Shown: piece after piece, positions 33,134 to 40,335 of the stretch
Position numbering within the stretch: the stretch's first letter is position 1
Layout of the letters: the number at the start of each line of letters is the position of its first letter
Source of the DNA: VRUE01 sp963807425
GTDB taxonomy: Bacteria > Actinomycetota > Thermoleophilia > Solirubrobacterales > 70-9
DNA length: 64,000 bases
Direction: 5' to 3'
NCBI GenBank assembly: GCA_963807425.1
Contig: CAWEBZ010000012.1
Coordinates: 248,001 to 312,000 of the forward strand
The notes under the pieces: model-generated
Seen by the model: the letters and a program-made list of their open reading frames with translations, nothing else
Told to the model about the DNA's origin: nothing
Databases searched by the model: none
Position numbers and translations under genes: made by a program

Positions 33134-34380
33134 CCGCCCCCCACCTCGTCGATCAGCTTCGCGGTGTCGATCGGGTGCTGCTCGCCGCTCTCCATGTCGC
33201 GCAACTGCGCGCTGCCGTCGGACTCGAGGATGAGCGTGCGCCGAGCGCCGATCCGGTTGGCGTGCTTGAACTGGCCCTTGAGCCCGCGCTTGCCGAGGTC
33301 GACCTCGGCCGAGAGCCCTGCTTTGCGCAGTTCGCCCGCCAGCACCAGGGCCTTCGCCCGGCCCTCTGGACCGTCCTCGGCAACGGCGACGAAGACGTCG
33401 CGTCCTGGCGCCGCCTCCTCCTCATCCAGCGCAAGCTGGATTCGCTCGATCCCAGCCGCCCAGCCGATCGCCGGGGTCGGCTCGCCACCGAGCTGCTCGA
33501 TCAAGCCGTCGTAGCGACCGCCGCCGCCGATCTCGGACTGGGCACCGAGGCGCTCGCAGACGAAGGAGAAGATCGTCCGTGTGTAGTAGTCGAGGCCCCT
33601 CACCAGGGTGGGGTCAACCGTGTACTCGGCGCCGGCAGCGTCGAGCAGTGCCCGTACCTCGTCAAAGTGCTCGGCGTCAGGCCCCTCGAGCCGCTCGACC
33701 AGCTTCGGGGCCTCAGCCATCACCCCCTGCGTCCCCTCGTCGTCGGAGTCGAAGGCCCGCAACGGGTTGGCATCGATCCGCTCCCGCACCTCCTTCGAGA
33801 GATCGCCTTCGTGGGCGCGCAGGTGTGCCTGCAGCTCCTCCAGATAGGCGCGACGCGCCTCCAGTGAGCCGAGGCTGCCAAGCCGCAGCTCCACCCCCGA
33901 CACCCCTAGCTCGGCCAGCAGTTCGGCGAGCAGCCCGATCACCTCGGCGTCGGCCAGCGGCGAATCGGTGCCGATCGCCTCGACGCCGAGCTGGTGGAAC
34001 TGCCTGTAACGGCCGGCCTGCGGCCGCTCGTGACGGAAGAACGGTCCGAGGTAGGAGAGCTTCACCGGCTGTGCGAGCTTCTGCATCCCGTGCTCGACGT
34101 AGGCGCGGCAGATCGGCGCCGTGCCCTCGGGTCGCAGGGTGATGCTGCGCCCACCCTTGTCCTCGAAGGTGAACATCTCCTTGCGGACGATGTCGGTCGA
34201 GCGTCCCACCCCGCGCTCGAAGAGCTCGGTGTCCTCGAAGGCCGGAGTCGCGATCGGCTCGTAACCCGCACGGGCAAAGACCTGCGCCGCGGTGCCTTCG
34301 ATCCGGGCACGGCTGCGGGCGGCGTCCGGCAGGACATCGAAGGTCCCGCGCGGGGCCTGGTAGTGCTCGCCTCTCGCCAC
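33130..34380 (-). CDS. hisS: Histidyl-tRNA synthetase
   Basis: Class II synthetase, 416 residues. Motif 2 region ITLRPEGTAPICRAYVEHG and the His-binding LVRGLDYYTRTIFSFVCERL (HisA-type motif) plus EIGGGGRYDGLIEQLGG are all present; the C-terminal alpha/beta domain (VFVAVAEDGPEGRAKALVLA) binds the anticodon. Start ATG and length are as expected. It lies 39 bp downstream of the MBL hydrolase gene and overlaps aspS. Confidence 0.95.
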   Translation of the reverse strand: MARGEHYQAPRGTFDVLPDAARSRARIEGTAAQVFARAGYEPIATPAFEDTELFERGVGRSTDIVRKEMFTFEDKGGRSITLRPEGTAPICRAYVEHGMQKLAQPVKLSYLGPFFRHERPQAGRYRQFHQLGVEAIGTDSPLADAEVIGLLAELLAELGVSGVELRLGSLGSLEARRAYLEELQAHLRAHEGDLSKEVRERIDANPLRAFDSDDEGTQGVMAEAPKLVERLEGPDAEHFDEVRALLDAAGAEYTVDPTLVRGLDYYTRTIFSFVCERLGAQSEIGGGGRYDGLIEQLGGEPTPAIGWAAGIERIQLALDEEEAAPGRDVFVAVAEDGPEGRAKALVLAGELRKAGLSAEVDLGKRGLKGQFKHANRIGARRTLILESDGSAQLRDMESGEQHPIDTAKLIDEVGGG

Positions 34381-34419
34381 AGTGGTCGCGACCTTACCTG
34401 CGCCCGGGAGAACCCGGCC

Positions 34420-35064
34420 CTACCCTGCCAGCTGGGCGAGAAAGGGATTCGAAGCCCGCTCGGCGCCCAGCGTCGTCACGCCCATGTGACCGGGATAGAC
34501 GCCGGTCTCAGGCGAGTGGGACTCGACCAGGGTTCGGATCGACTCCATCAGCGTTGGGCCGTCCCCGCCCGGCAGATCAACACGCCCGACCGAGCCCTGG
34601 AAAAGGACGTCTCCAGAGAAGATCGCATCCTCGCCCCGCACCGAGTACGTGACGTGGCCGGGGCTGTGTCCGGGGGTGAAGATCACGTCGATGCTGAGGC
34701 CGGCCAGCTCGAGAGTCTCTCCGCCTTTCACCGTCTCGTCTGCCTCGTAGCTCTCGTAGGGGCCGAAGCCGCTCATCGGCACGAAAGCCATGATGTCGGC
34801 TAGCACCGGCACCTCTATCTCCGGGCAGTAGACGGGAGCACCCGTCGTCCTCGCCACCGGGGCCACGGCCCCGATGTGGTCGAAGTGACAATGGGTGATC
34901 AGGATCGCGTCGACCTTCGCCCCGATCTCCTCGACCTCAGCCAGGATCCGGTCCGGTTCCTCGCCGGGATCGACGATCAGAGCCCGGCCAGATCCCTCGC
35001 GCCGCACGATGAAGCAGTTCTCGGCGATCGCGCCGACCGTGAGTTTGCGGACATCGAGGCTCAC
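34420..35064 (-). CDS. MBL-fold hydrolase (glyoxalase II-like)
   Basis: A 214-residue metallo-beta-lactamase-fold enzyme. The two-metal motif is ILITHCHFDHIGAVAP (HxHxDH), with further ligands in FTPGHSPGHVTY, FSGDVLFQGSVGR and VYPGHMGVTTLG. It belongs to the glyoxalase II/persulfide-dioxygenase-like hydrolases that cut thioesters such as S-lactoylglutathione analogues. A position beside hisS-aspS is common for this gene. Start GTG at 35062 overlaps the stop of the next upstream gene (GTGA). Confidence 0.88.
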   Translation of the reverse strand: MSLDVRKLTVGAIAENCFIVRREGSGRALIVDPGEEPDRILAEVEEIGAKVDAILITHCHFDHIGAVAPVARTTGAPVYCPEIEVPVLADIMAFVPMSGFGPYESYEADETVKGGETLELAGLSIDVIFTPGHSPGHVTYSVRGEDAIFSGDVLFQGSVGRVDLPGGDGPTLMESIRTLVESHSPETGVYPGHMGVTTLGAERASNPFLAQLAG

Positions 35065-35429
35065 GAACGTTCTTCTGCGGCGCGGATCCGGGCGCGCTCG
35101 CGGCGCCGCCACATCGTCAGGTCGACGTAGTAGCCGGCGGGAATGTAGAAGGCGAGCATGAAGGCGCCAAGGCCGAGTGCCGCCCCAAGCGGGCGCTGGA
35201 AGATCAGCAAGAGAAGGGCGACGAAAATGACCGCGGCGACTGCACCGCGGATGATGGCGCTGCGCCAGGTGGGCGGATGATCGCCACGCGGAGCACGTTT
35301 ACTGCCGGCGCGAGCTCGGGCTTTCGCCTCCGCTCGGCTACGGGGTCGGGAGGCACGACGGTTGGTGTCTATCCGGCCGCCTTGCGTCCCACGGCGCTTG
35401 CGGCGGCGCTTTTTCTTGGTCTGAGCCAT
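35061..35429 (-). CDS. Small basic membrane protein
   Basis: The first ~55 residues are extremely basic (KKKRRRKRRGTQGG; RASRPRSRAEAKARARAG) and the rest holds two hydrophobic spans (AAVIFVALLLLIF and AALGLGAFMLAFYIPAGYY) before a basic tail. Such a layout fits a membrane protein with a nucleic-acid-like or ribosome-touching cytoplasmic tail. I do not recognise a family with a known role. It overlaps the MBL hydrolase gene by 4 bp, so the two are co-expressed. Confidence 0.6.
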   Translation of the reverse strand: MAQTKKKRRRKRRGTQGGRIDTNRRASRPRSRAEAKARARAGSKRAPRGDHPPTWRSAIIRGAVAAVIFVALLLLIFQRPLGAALGLGAFMLAFYIPAGYYVDLTMWRRRERARIRAAEERS

Positions 35430-35455
35430 TGCCTGAATCTAGCGGTCCATGCGCC

Positions 35456-36346
35456 TCAAGAGGTGGCTGGCAGTCGCCGCTCGATCGTCTGCACGGCTGG
35501 GTCGAAACCCCTGATCGGGACGTCATCCGGATAGCCCGTCAGGGCCCCCTCCGGGATCAGGCCGATGAGCTCCGCCTCAAGCGGGCGAGCGCCGAGTGGC
35601 ATCGCCAAAGCGCGGACCCGCTCGACGATCTCCGCCAGCGGCACGGCAAGCGGATCGTGGACGTTGGTTGAGACCTGAGTGCGACCGCTGGCAAGAAGCA
35701 GGCCGATCGCCCGCACGCCTGCTGGCCCGCCGCCGGACTCCCGCAACTCGGCGGCGACCGCCCGAGCCAGCTCGAGGTCGCCGCTGTCGAGCTCGACGTT
35801 GAAGGCGGCGAGAGGGGGGCGCGCCGTGACCAGGGTTACGCCGGCGGTTCGGTGAGGCCACTCGGGGCCGAAGTCGGGGCGCAGCTCGCCGCCCTCCATC
35901 CGCAACCAGAGCTCAGCTAGGCCGCCGTTGCGAAAGTAGGCACGCTCAACGTGCTCTGGCCGGCTCGCCATTTCGCCATAGAGGAAGACGGGAACACCGA
36001 GGCCGCCGATCTGCTGCGCGACCTCGACCGCCTCGGCCCGGGCCGCCTCCCGATCAGACGGGTCGAGCCACACCAGCGGGCAGACGTCTAGCGCCCCAAC
36101 CACGGGATGGACGCCTTGGTGGCCGGCCATGTCGACTGTCTCAACGGCCTGCTCAGCGCCGCGCAGGAGCGCCTCCCGCAGCGGGTTCGACCCCGCTGCG
36201 AGGGTGAAGACGGTGCGGTTGTGATCGGCGTCGGAATGCTGGTCGAGCAGGGTGACGCCGGTGGTGAAAGCGCTCCGCAAGCCGGCGATTTGGGCGTCGT
36301 CGCGCCCCTCGGAGACGTTGGGAACGGCAAGCAGCGGCGGTGCCAA
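35456..36346 (-). CDS. Glutamate formimidoyltransferase (FTCD N-terminal type)
   Basis: Transfers a formimino group between formiminoglutamate and tetrahydrofolate in histidine breakdown. The 296 residues carry LAVPNVSEGRDDAQI, SDADHNRTVFTLAA, HQGVHPVVGALDVCPLV and late ASGRTQVSTNVHDPLAVPL segments typical of the FTCD formiminotransferase domain. The cyclodeaminase half is absent. No hut genes are adjacent, so a role in another folate one-carbon reaction is possible. Three bp separate it from the aminopeptidase-like gene. Confidence 0.85.
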   Translation of the reverse strand: MAPPLLAVPNVSEGRDDAQIAGLRSAFTTGVTLLDQHSDADHNRTVFTLAAGSNPLREALLRGAEQAVETVDMAGHQGVHPVVGALDVCPLVWLDPSDREAARAEAVEVAQQIGGLGVPVFLYGEMASRPEHVERAYFRNGGLAELWLRMEGGELRPDFGPEWPHRTAGVTLVTARPPLAAFNVELDSGDLELARAVAAELRESGGGPAGVRAIGLLLASGRTQVSTNVHDPLAVPLAEIVERVRALAMPLGARPLEAELIGLIPEGALTGYPDDVPIRGFDPAVQTIERRLPATS

Positions 36347-36349
36347 CGG

Positions 36350-37303
36350 TCAGACGAGCAGCTCGCCGGCCGAGACGATCGCCTTGCCGTCGATCTCCAC
36401 GGTCGGTTCGACCACCACGCAGTCGAGATGGACGGGAACCTGGACCTGCCCCCCGATCGCCGCAGAGGCGCCGAAGGCGACGTGGGCGGTACCGAGGATC
36501 TTCTCGTCCTCGAGCACGTTGCCGGTGAGGATCGCCTCTTCATTGGTCCCGATGCCCAGCTCGGCGACGTTGGTCCCGTCGGGCCCGTGCTTGGTCAGCA
36601 GTTCGAGCAGCGTGGCTCCCTCCGCCCCGGTCGCGTCGATCAGATGGCCGCCGCGAACGGTGAGCTCAACCGGCGTCTCGACCCTTCCGACCCCAGCGAT
36701 CGACCCGTCGACAACGAGCGTCCCCTCTCCCGTTCCCTCGACCGGAGCGACGAACGCCTCGCCACAGGGAAGGTTGCCGAAGGCGCCCTTGGCGGTGAGA
36801 ACGCCAGCGTCGGCGATCGGGATGCGTCCGGTCAGGCCGAGGCGCAGGTCGCTGCCGTGGCGGCAGGTGATTCGGGCCTCCTCGCCGCTGCGCAATGCCG
36901 CCGCCACGGATGCGCCGCGGCGTCGCAGTGCCTTCATGTCGGCGCCCATCAGGCGGGCGAGCATGTCCTCTGTGACGCCGGGCAGGGTCGCGATCCTGGC
37001 GCCGGCCTGATTCGCCGCACGGCGAGCATAGGTGTGGGAGAGGGACTGGATCGTTGGCGCCAGGACCACGTTGGAGGCGATCATCGCCGCGGCAACCGGA
37101 GTCGGCGGCTCAGCGGCATGCGAATCCCGCTCGGAGATCACGGCCAGAGTCGCGTCCGCACCGTCTCCCTGGGCCTCGATCCGCATCAATTCGCCGAGGT
37201 CCTCGGTGACGGGGTTGCAGATCACGAGCACGTCTTCGCCCGGTTCCACCCGGAGGCACTCCCGCAGCACAGCCCGTACCGCCCTGTCCAGCGCTTCTGT
37301 CAC
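36350..37303 (-). CDS. M29-like aminopeptidase / NicX-type metalloenzyme
   Basis: The 317-residue protein resembles the thermophilic aminopeptidase (M29)/2,5-dihydroxypyridine dioxygenase superfamily in layout: an N-terminal Rossmann-like half (EDVLVICNPVTEDLGELMR; MIASNVVLAPTIQSLSHT) and a metal-binding half with NLPCGEAFVAPVEG, VAELGIGTNEEAILTG and PVHLDCVVVEPTVEIDG (HxD-type ligands). It is shorter than classical M29 enzymes (~400). Peptidase activity is plausible but unproven. It is probably co-transcribed with the formimidoyltransferase downstream. Confidence 0.7.
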   Translation of the reverse strand: MTEALDRAVRAVLRECLRVEPGEDVLVICNPVTEDLGELMRIEAQGDGADATLAVISERDSHAAEPPTPVAAAMIASNVVLAPTIQSLSHTYARRAANQAGARIATLPGVTEDMLARLMGADMKALRRRGASVAAALRSGEEARITCRHGSDLRLGLTGRIPIADAGVLTAKGAFGNLPCGEAFVAPVEGTGEGTLVVDGSIAGVGRVETPVELTVRGGHLIDATGAEGATLLELLTKHGPDGTNVAELGIGTNEEAILTGNVLEDEKILGTAHVAFGASAAIGGQVQVPVHLDCVVVEPTVEIDGKAIVSAGELLV

Positions 37304-37370
37304 GTGACAAGGCTAAGCCTTCCCCTGCGCCCGCGAGGCCAGCCTCCACCTCGGTAGCATCCGCCGTCCC

Positions 37371-37444
37371 GCCGGAGTAGCTCAGCTGGTTAGAGCAGCG
37401 GAATCATAATCCGCGTGTCGGGGGTTCGAGTCCCTCCTCCGGCA
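37371..37444 (+). tRNA. tRNA-Met (CAT), possibly tRNA-Ile2
   Basis: Complete cloverleaf: acceptor GCCGGAG/CTCCGGC with discriminator A, D-stem GCTC/GAGC with AGCTGGTTAGA-type loop, anticodon stem GCGGA/TCCGC around ATCATAA giving anticodon CAT, and T-arm GGGGG TTCGAGT CCCTC. CCA is not encoded. The first pair and anticodon stem match an elongator tRNA-Met better than an initiator (no GGG/CCC run below the loop). A CAT anticodon can also be tRNA-Ile2 after lysidine modification. Confidence 0.92.
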
Positions 37445-37447
37445 CTA

Positions 37448-38740
37448 CTAGCTGAGTGTGGCGCCGACGCCGTGCTGGCGGAACTCGTTGAGCATCTCGG
37501 TCATCGACTCGATGTCGCAGGAGACCATTTCGGCCCAGGGCTTGTCGGGATGCTCGTCGAGGGTCTTGTAGCCGTTGCCGCTGATCACGGCGACGACGGT
37601 GTCGTCGGGATCGAACTTGCCTTCGTTGGCGAGCTTGATCGTCGAGGCGACGGTGGTGCCGCCAGCGGGCTCGGTGAGCACGCCCTCGGTGGCGCCGAGC
37701 AGGTCGATCGCGTCGAAGATCTCGGCGTCGGTGGCGGTCGCGGCGGTACCGCCGCGCGACATCACCGCGTCGACGACCAGCGACCCGTCGCCGGGAGCAC
37801 CGATCGCCAGTGAGTGGGCAGCGGTATGGGGGGACTGTGGCTCGATCTCGCCTGAGCCGTCGAGGATCGCCGCGGCGATCGGCCCGCAACCGTCGGGCTG
37901 GGCGACGCTGATCTTGGTCTGGGCGGTCTCGGCCAAGCCGACCATCTCCAGCTCCCCAAGGCCCTTGTGCACACGTGAAGAGAGGGTTCCGCCCGCGGCG
38001 GGGATGACGAGGTGCTCGGGTGCGTCCCACTCCAGCTGCTCCACGACCTCGTAGGCGAGCGTCTTGGCGCCCTCGGCGTAGAACGGCCGCAGGGTGATGT
38101 TCGCGAACTGGATGCCGCTCGTCAGCGCGAGCTCGCGGCAAGCCCGGTTGGCTTCATCGTAGTTGCCGTCGACCTGACAGACAGCGGCGCCCAGAGCTCG
38201 ACAGGCGCGTGCCTTGCCCTTCTCGAGGTTGGCGGGGTAAAAGACGTAAGCGGTGACTCCCGCCGCGGCGGCCAGGGAAGCGACCGCGGTGCCGACGTTG
38301 CCGGTCGAGACGCATCCGATCTCATCCTTGCCCAGCTCCAGGAGGCGGGCAACCGCCATCGAGACGACACGGTCCTTGTAGGAGAGGCTGGGCCGAGAGG
38401 TCGAATCGTCCTTGAGGTAGAGCTTGCGCAGGCCGAGCTCGGCACCAAGGCGCTCGGCATGGATCAGCGGCGTGCGGCCGCTGTACTGGCCCACACGCTT
38501 CTGGGCTCGTTTGTCGGAGATCGGCAGCAGCTCCTCGAAACGCCAGATGTCGAGCGGGCGCTCGGCGGGCGGGCGCTCCGCCAGGCGCGAGGTCGCCAGC
38601 TCATAGTCGTAGTCGATGTCGAGGCCCTGGCCGCACCCCAGACACTTGGACGTCGTATCTAGAAGCGGCAGGCGCCGCCCGCAGTCGCGGCAGACCAGTT
38701 CGGTTGCGCAGGAGCGGGTGCGGTCCTCGGAGTTCAGCAT
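37448..38740 (-). CDS. thrC: Threonine synthase
   Basis: PLP enzyme that turns O-phosphohomoserine into threonine. The 430-residue protein opens with a zinc-ribbon-like segment (ELVCRDCGRRLPLL...CLGCGQG) typical of actinobacterial forms. The PLP lysine is in PSLSYKDRVVSMA, the phosphate loop is SYKDR plus STGNVGTAVASLAAAAG, and later PAAGGTLSSR and TEPAGGTTVASTIKLA follow. Start ATG at 38738 is preceded by GGAGGAAA at 7 nt. The leader between the upstream promoter and this ATG is about 490 nt and contains the RNA candidate and a hairpin terminator, so transcription attenuation is possible. Confidence 0.9.
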   Translation of the reverse strand: MLNSEDRTRSCATELVCRDCGRRLPLLDTTSKCLGCGQGLDIDYDYELATSRLAERPPAERPLDIWRFEELLPISDKRAQKRVGQYSGRTPLIHAERLGAELGLRKLYLKDDSTSRPSLSYKDRVVSMAVARLLELGKDEIGCVSTGNVGTAVASLAAAAGVTAYVFYPANLEKGKARACRALGAAVCQVDGNYDEANRACRELALTSGIQFANITLRPFYAEGAKTLAYEVVEQLEWDAPEHLVIPAAGGTLSSRVHKGLGELEMVGLAETAQTKISVAQPDGCGPIAAAILDGSGEIEPQSPHTAAHSLAIGAPGDGSLVVDAVMSRGGTAATATDAEIFDAIDLLGATEGVLTEPAGGTTVASTIKLANEGKFDPDDTVVAVISGNGYKTLDEHPDKPWAEMVSCDIESMTEMLNEFRQHGVGATLS

Positions 38741-38822
38741 GGCGAAATTTCCTCCGACCAGGGTACTCCGAGCCCCCCGGCCCTGTCGAACCGTCTCCCT
38801 CGCCGGCCAGCGGCGATAAGAA

Positions 38823-38869
38823 TTGGGCCCGCTTTCACGGAAGCGCGGCCTTCCGTGAAGCGGGCCCAA
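38823..38869 (-). terminator. 20-bp near-perfect hairpin upstream of thrC
   Basis: TTGGGCCCGCTT-CACGGAAG pairs with CTTCCGTG-AAGCGGGCCCAA with a single bulged T. On the minus strand it is followed by AATTCTTAT, a weak T-rich tract. It ends the putative RNA starting near 39227 and lies 83 nt before the thrC start. Confidence 0.65.
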
Positions 38870-39227
38870 CAACCGTCGCCTTGCGGCGCCGGCTTGAGTT
38901 ACGGCTTGCGTCGGGGATCAGGACACCCAGCCCCCGGCGCGACATCTGCCGTGGCCGGACCAAGCTGGCCACCCTCCTGGGCACCGCGGCCCACTACATG
39001 GCCATCCCCCCTCTTCGGGGACGTACCTGCTGGAGTTGAGAAAACAGGGGGCTGCTCTGTGGGGCGACACCGCGGGCTTGAGGTGGGACAGAACACGCGG
39101 TGCCGTCGCCTCCCTTGTGTACCCGATACAGCCGCTGTTTCGACTCATGACTGGACACTCCTTAGCCATTGCAAGGCGAGTCGTCTTTTTCCGATCTCAA
39201 CTCTCCGCTGGCGCTTGGTCGTCAGCG
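38823..39227 (-). ncRNA. Candidate ~400-nt structured RNA or thrC leader
   Basis: The 555-bp gap has no credible gene but has a near-consensus promoter (39234-39262) and a strong terminator hairpin (38823-38869) in the same direction. In between are many complementary blocks: CCGCTG/CAGCGG (39205-39228), a long-range 9-bp helix TCTCAACTC/GAGTTGAGA (39195-39203 with 39033-39041), GGCGAC-ACCGCG with CGCGGT-gcc-GTCGCC (39063-39110), CCCC/GGGG (39007-39020), GGGC/GCCC (38979-38992), GTGGCC/GGCCAC (38951-38972) and GCGCCGG/CCGGCGC (38886-38940). I found no RNase P (GAGGAAAGUCC), tmRNA (T-arm, tag) or SRP signatures. It may be a standalone RNA or a regulatory leader. Confidence 0.5.
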
Positions 39228-39233
39228 GGGGTA

Positions 39234-39262
39234 GGTATAACAGATCATTCTGTAGTGGTCAA
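39234..39262 (-). promoter_or_regulatory. Sigma-70-type promoter
   Basis: On the minus strand TTGACC (-35, 39262-39257) and TATACC (-10, 39239-39234) are separated by exactly 17 bp. A start near 39227 is expected. It lies just downstream of the GNAT gene end and points toward the RNA candidate and thrC. Such a close match to consensus is uncommon in this GC-rich window. Confidence 0.7.
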
Positions 39263-39295
39263 GTCTTTCAAAGTAAAGATGGATCCTCGGGCCTC

Positions 39296-40159
39296 CTAGC
39301 TTCGCGGCAGCCCCCCGTTGAAGGGAGACGGCTGCCAGTTCGGCCGCAGATAGGCCTCCCTGAAGCCGGCCCGAAGGATGTTGCGATAGCTGGCCGAGGG
39401 CCGCTCGGGCTGATGTTCTCCGGTCTCGACGAAGAGGGTGTGACAACCCGCCGCGGTGGCGTCACGGATCCGGCGGTGCAGGAGAGCCGTCTGGCACCCC
39501 CGTCCACGGGCATCCTCCAGGGTGGCCGCGATTCCAAACTCGGCGATGCCGTCATGAAGGAACATCGAGGCACACGCCTGGGCCGCGTCGTCCACCACCG
39601 CGACATAGCAGCGCCACCCCACGCGACCCGGCAAGTCGAAGAAGAACGCCGTCGCCCAGCGTGGAAGCCCAAAGCCCTCGGCCGCGATCCAAGCTAGGCC
39701 TTCGCCTTCGTCCTCACCGATCTCGAAGACCTCGACCTCCGGCGGGCCCTCGAAATCGGGCGGGGAAGCGTCGCGGACGAACTTCATCCACGAATAGCCG
39801 CGCTCGTAACCGTTCTGATTGAGCCAATCCTCTGCCGCAGCGGCTCCAGGCGCCCGCGGAGTGACCGGTACGTAGTAGTTGACACCGCGTGACTCAACCC
39901 AATCGATCGCCTCGGCGAGATGTCCTTCATCGGCGGCACCCGGCTCGGCGGCACCGAGCACGAGATTGAGCATCTGCACATCCGGCAGATCGGCGACTAT
40001 CGATGCTTGGACGGGACCGAACGTCTCCAGCTCGATCCCCCGCTCTTCCACCGCATCCTCCACCACGGAATCCCACACTTCGCGCCAGAACAAGCGCTCG
40101 GTTTCGTCCAGGGCAGCCGGATCGTATGAGATTCCGTCTCCTCTTCCCTCTGTTCCCAT
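39296..40159 (-). CDS. GNAT-family N-acetyltransferase
   Basis: The 287-residue protein has an acidic N-terminal half of unclear fold and a GNAT core: YVAVVDDAAQACASMFLHDG, EFGIAATLEDARGRGCQTAL (acetyl-CoA-binding beta4-alpha3 with the RGRGxxxxL turn), HRRIRDATAAGCHTLFVETG and a final beta strand with ASYRNILRAGFREAYLRPNW. The substrate cannot be read; such solo GNATs act on amines, antibiotics or proteins. It lies between the divergent leuS and the thrC leader promoter. Confidence 0.8.
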   Translation of the reverse strand: MGTEGRGDGISYDPAALDETERLFWREVWDSVVEDAVEERGIELETFGPVQASIVADLPDVQMLNLVLGAAEPGAADEGHLAEAIDWVESRGVNYYVPVTPRAPGAAAAEDWLNQNGYERGYSWMKFVRDASPPDFEGPPEVEVFEIGEDEGEGLAWIAAEGFGLPRWATAFFFDLPGRVGWRCYVAVVDDAAQACASMFLHDGIAEFGIAATLEDARGRGCQTALLHRRIRDATAAGCHTLFVETGEHQPERPSASYRNILRAGFREAYLRPNWQPSPFNGGLPRS

Positions 40160-40335
40160 GGCTCCTAGGCTTCAATCGTGATGCCAGAGCGTGCGTCAGC
40201 GCCAAATACGTTAGCACTATCCACTAGTCAAACGTTTTGAACTGGACGGTGAAAACGAGGGGGGCTTAGTGTGAAATGCGACTACATCTCGCACTCCATC
40301 AAACAAACCGGTACGGCATTTGAGTACCTCGTCAG

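Noticed and set aside
38918..39169. Small Cys-containing minus-strand reading frame with AAGGAG within the RNA candidate
   Set aside because: After the first residues the composition is Trp/Pro/Gly-rich and random-looking; structured RNA explains the region better.
38823..39227. RNase P RNA, tmRNA or SRP RNA identity for the thrC-upstream RNA
   Set aside because: Required conserved blocks such as GAGGAAAGUCC, a tRNA-like end or the SRP tetraloop region are absent.
38821..39290. T-box-like fragment (GGGCACCGCGG on plus, AGGGTGG on minus) near the RNA candidate
   Set aside because: Only short matches, wrong order or strand for a T-box, and no specifier-loop structure could be fitted.
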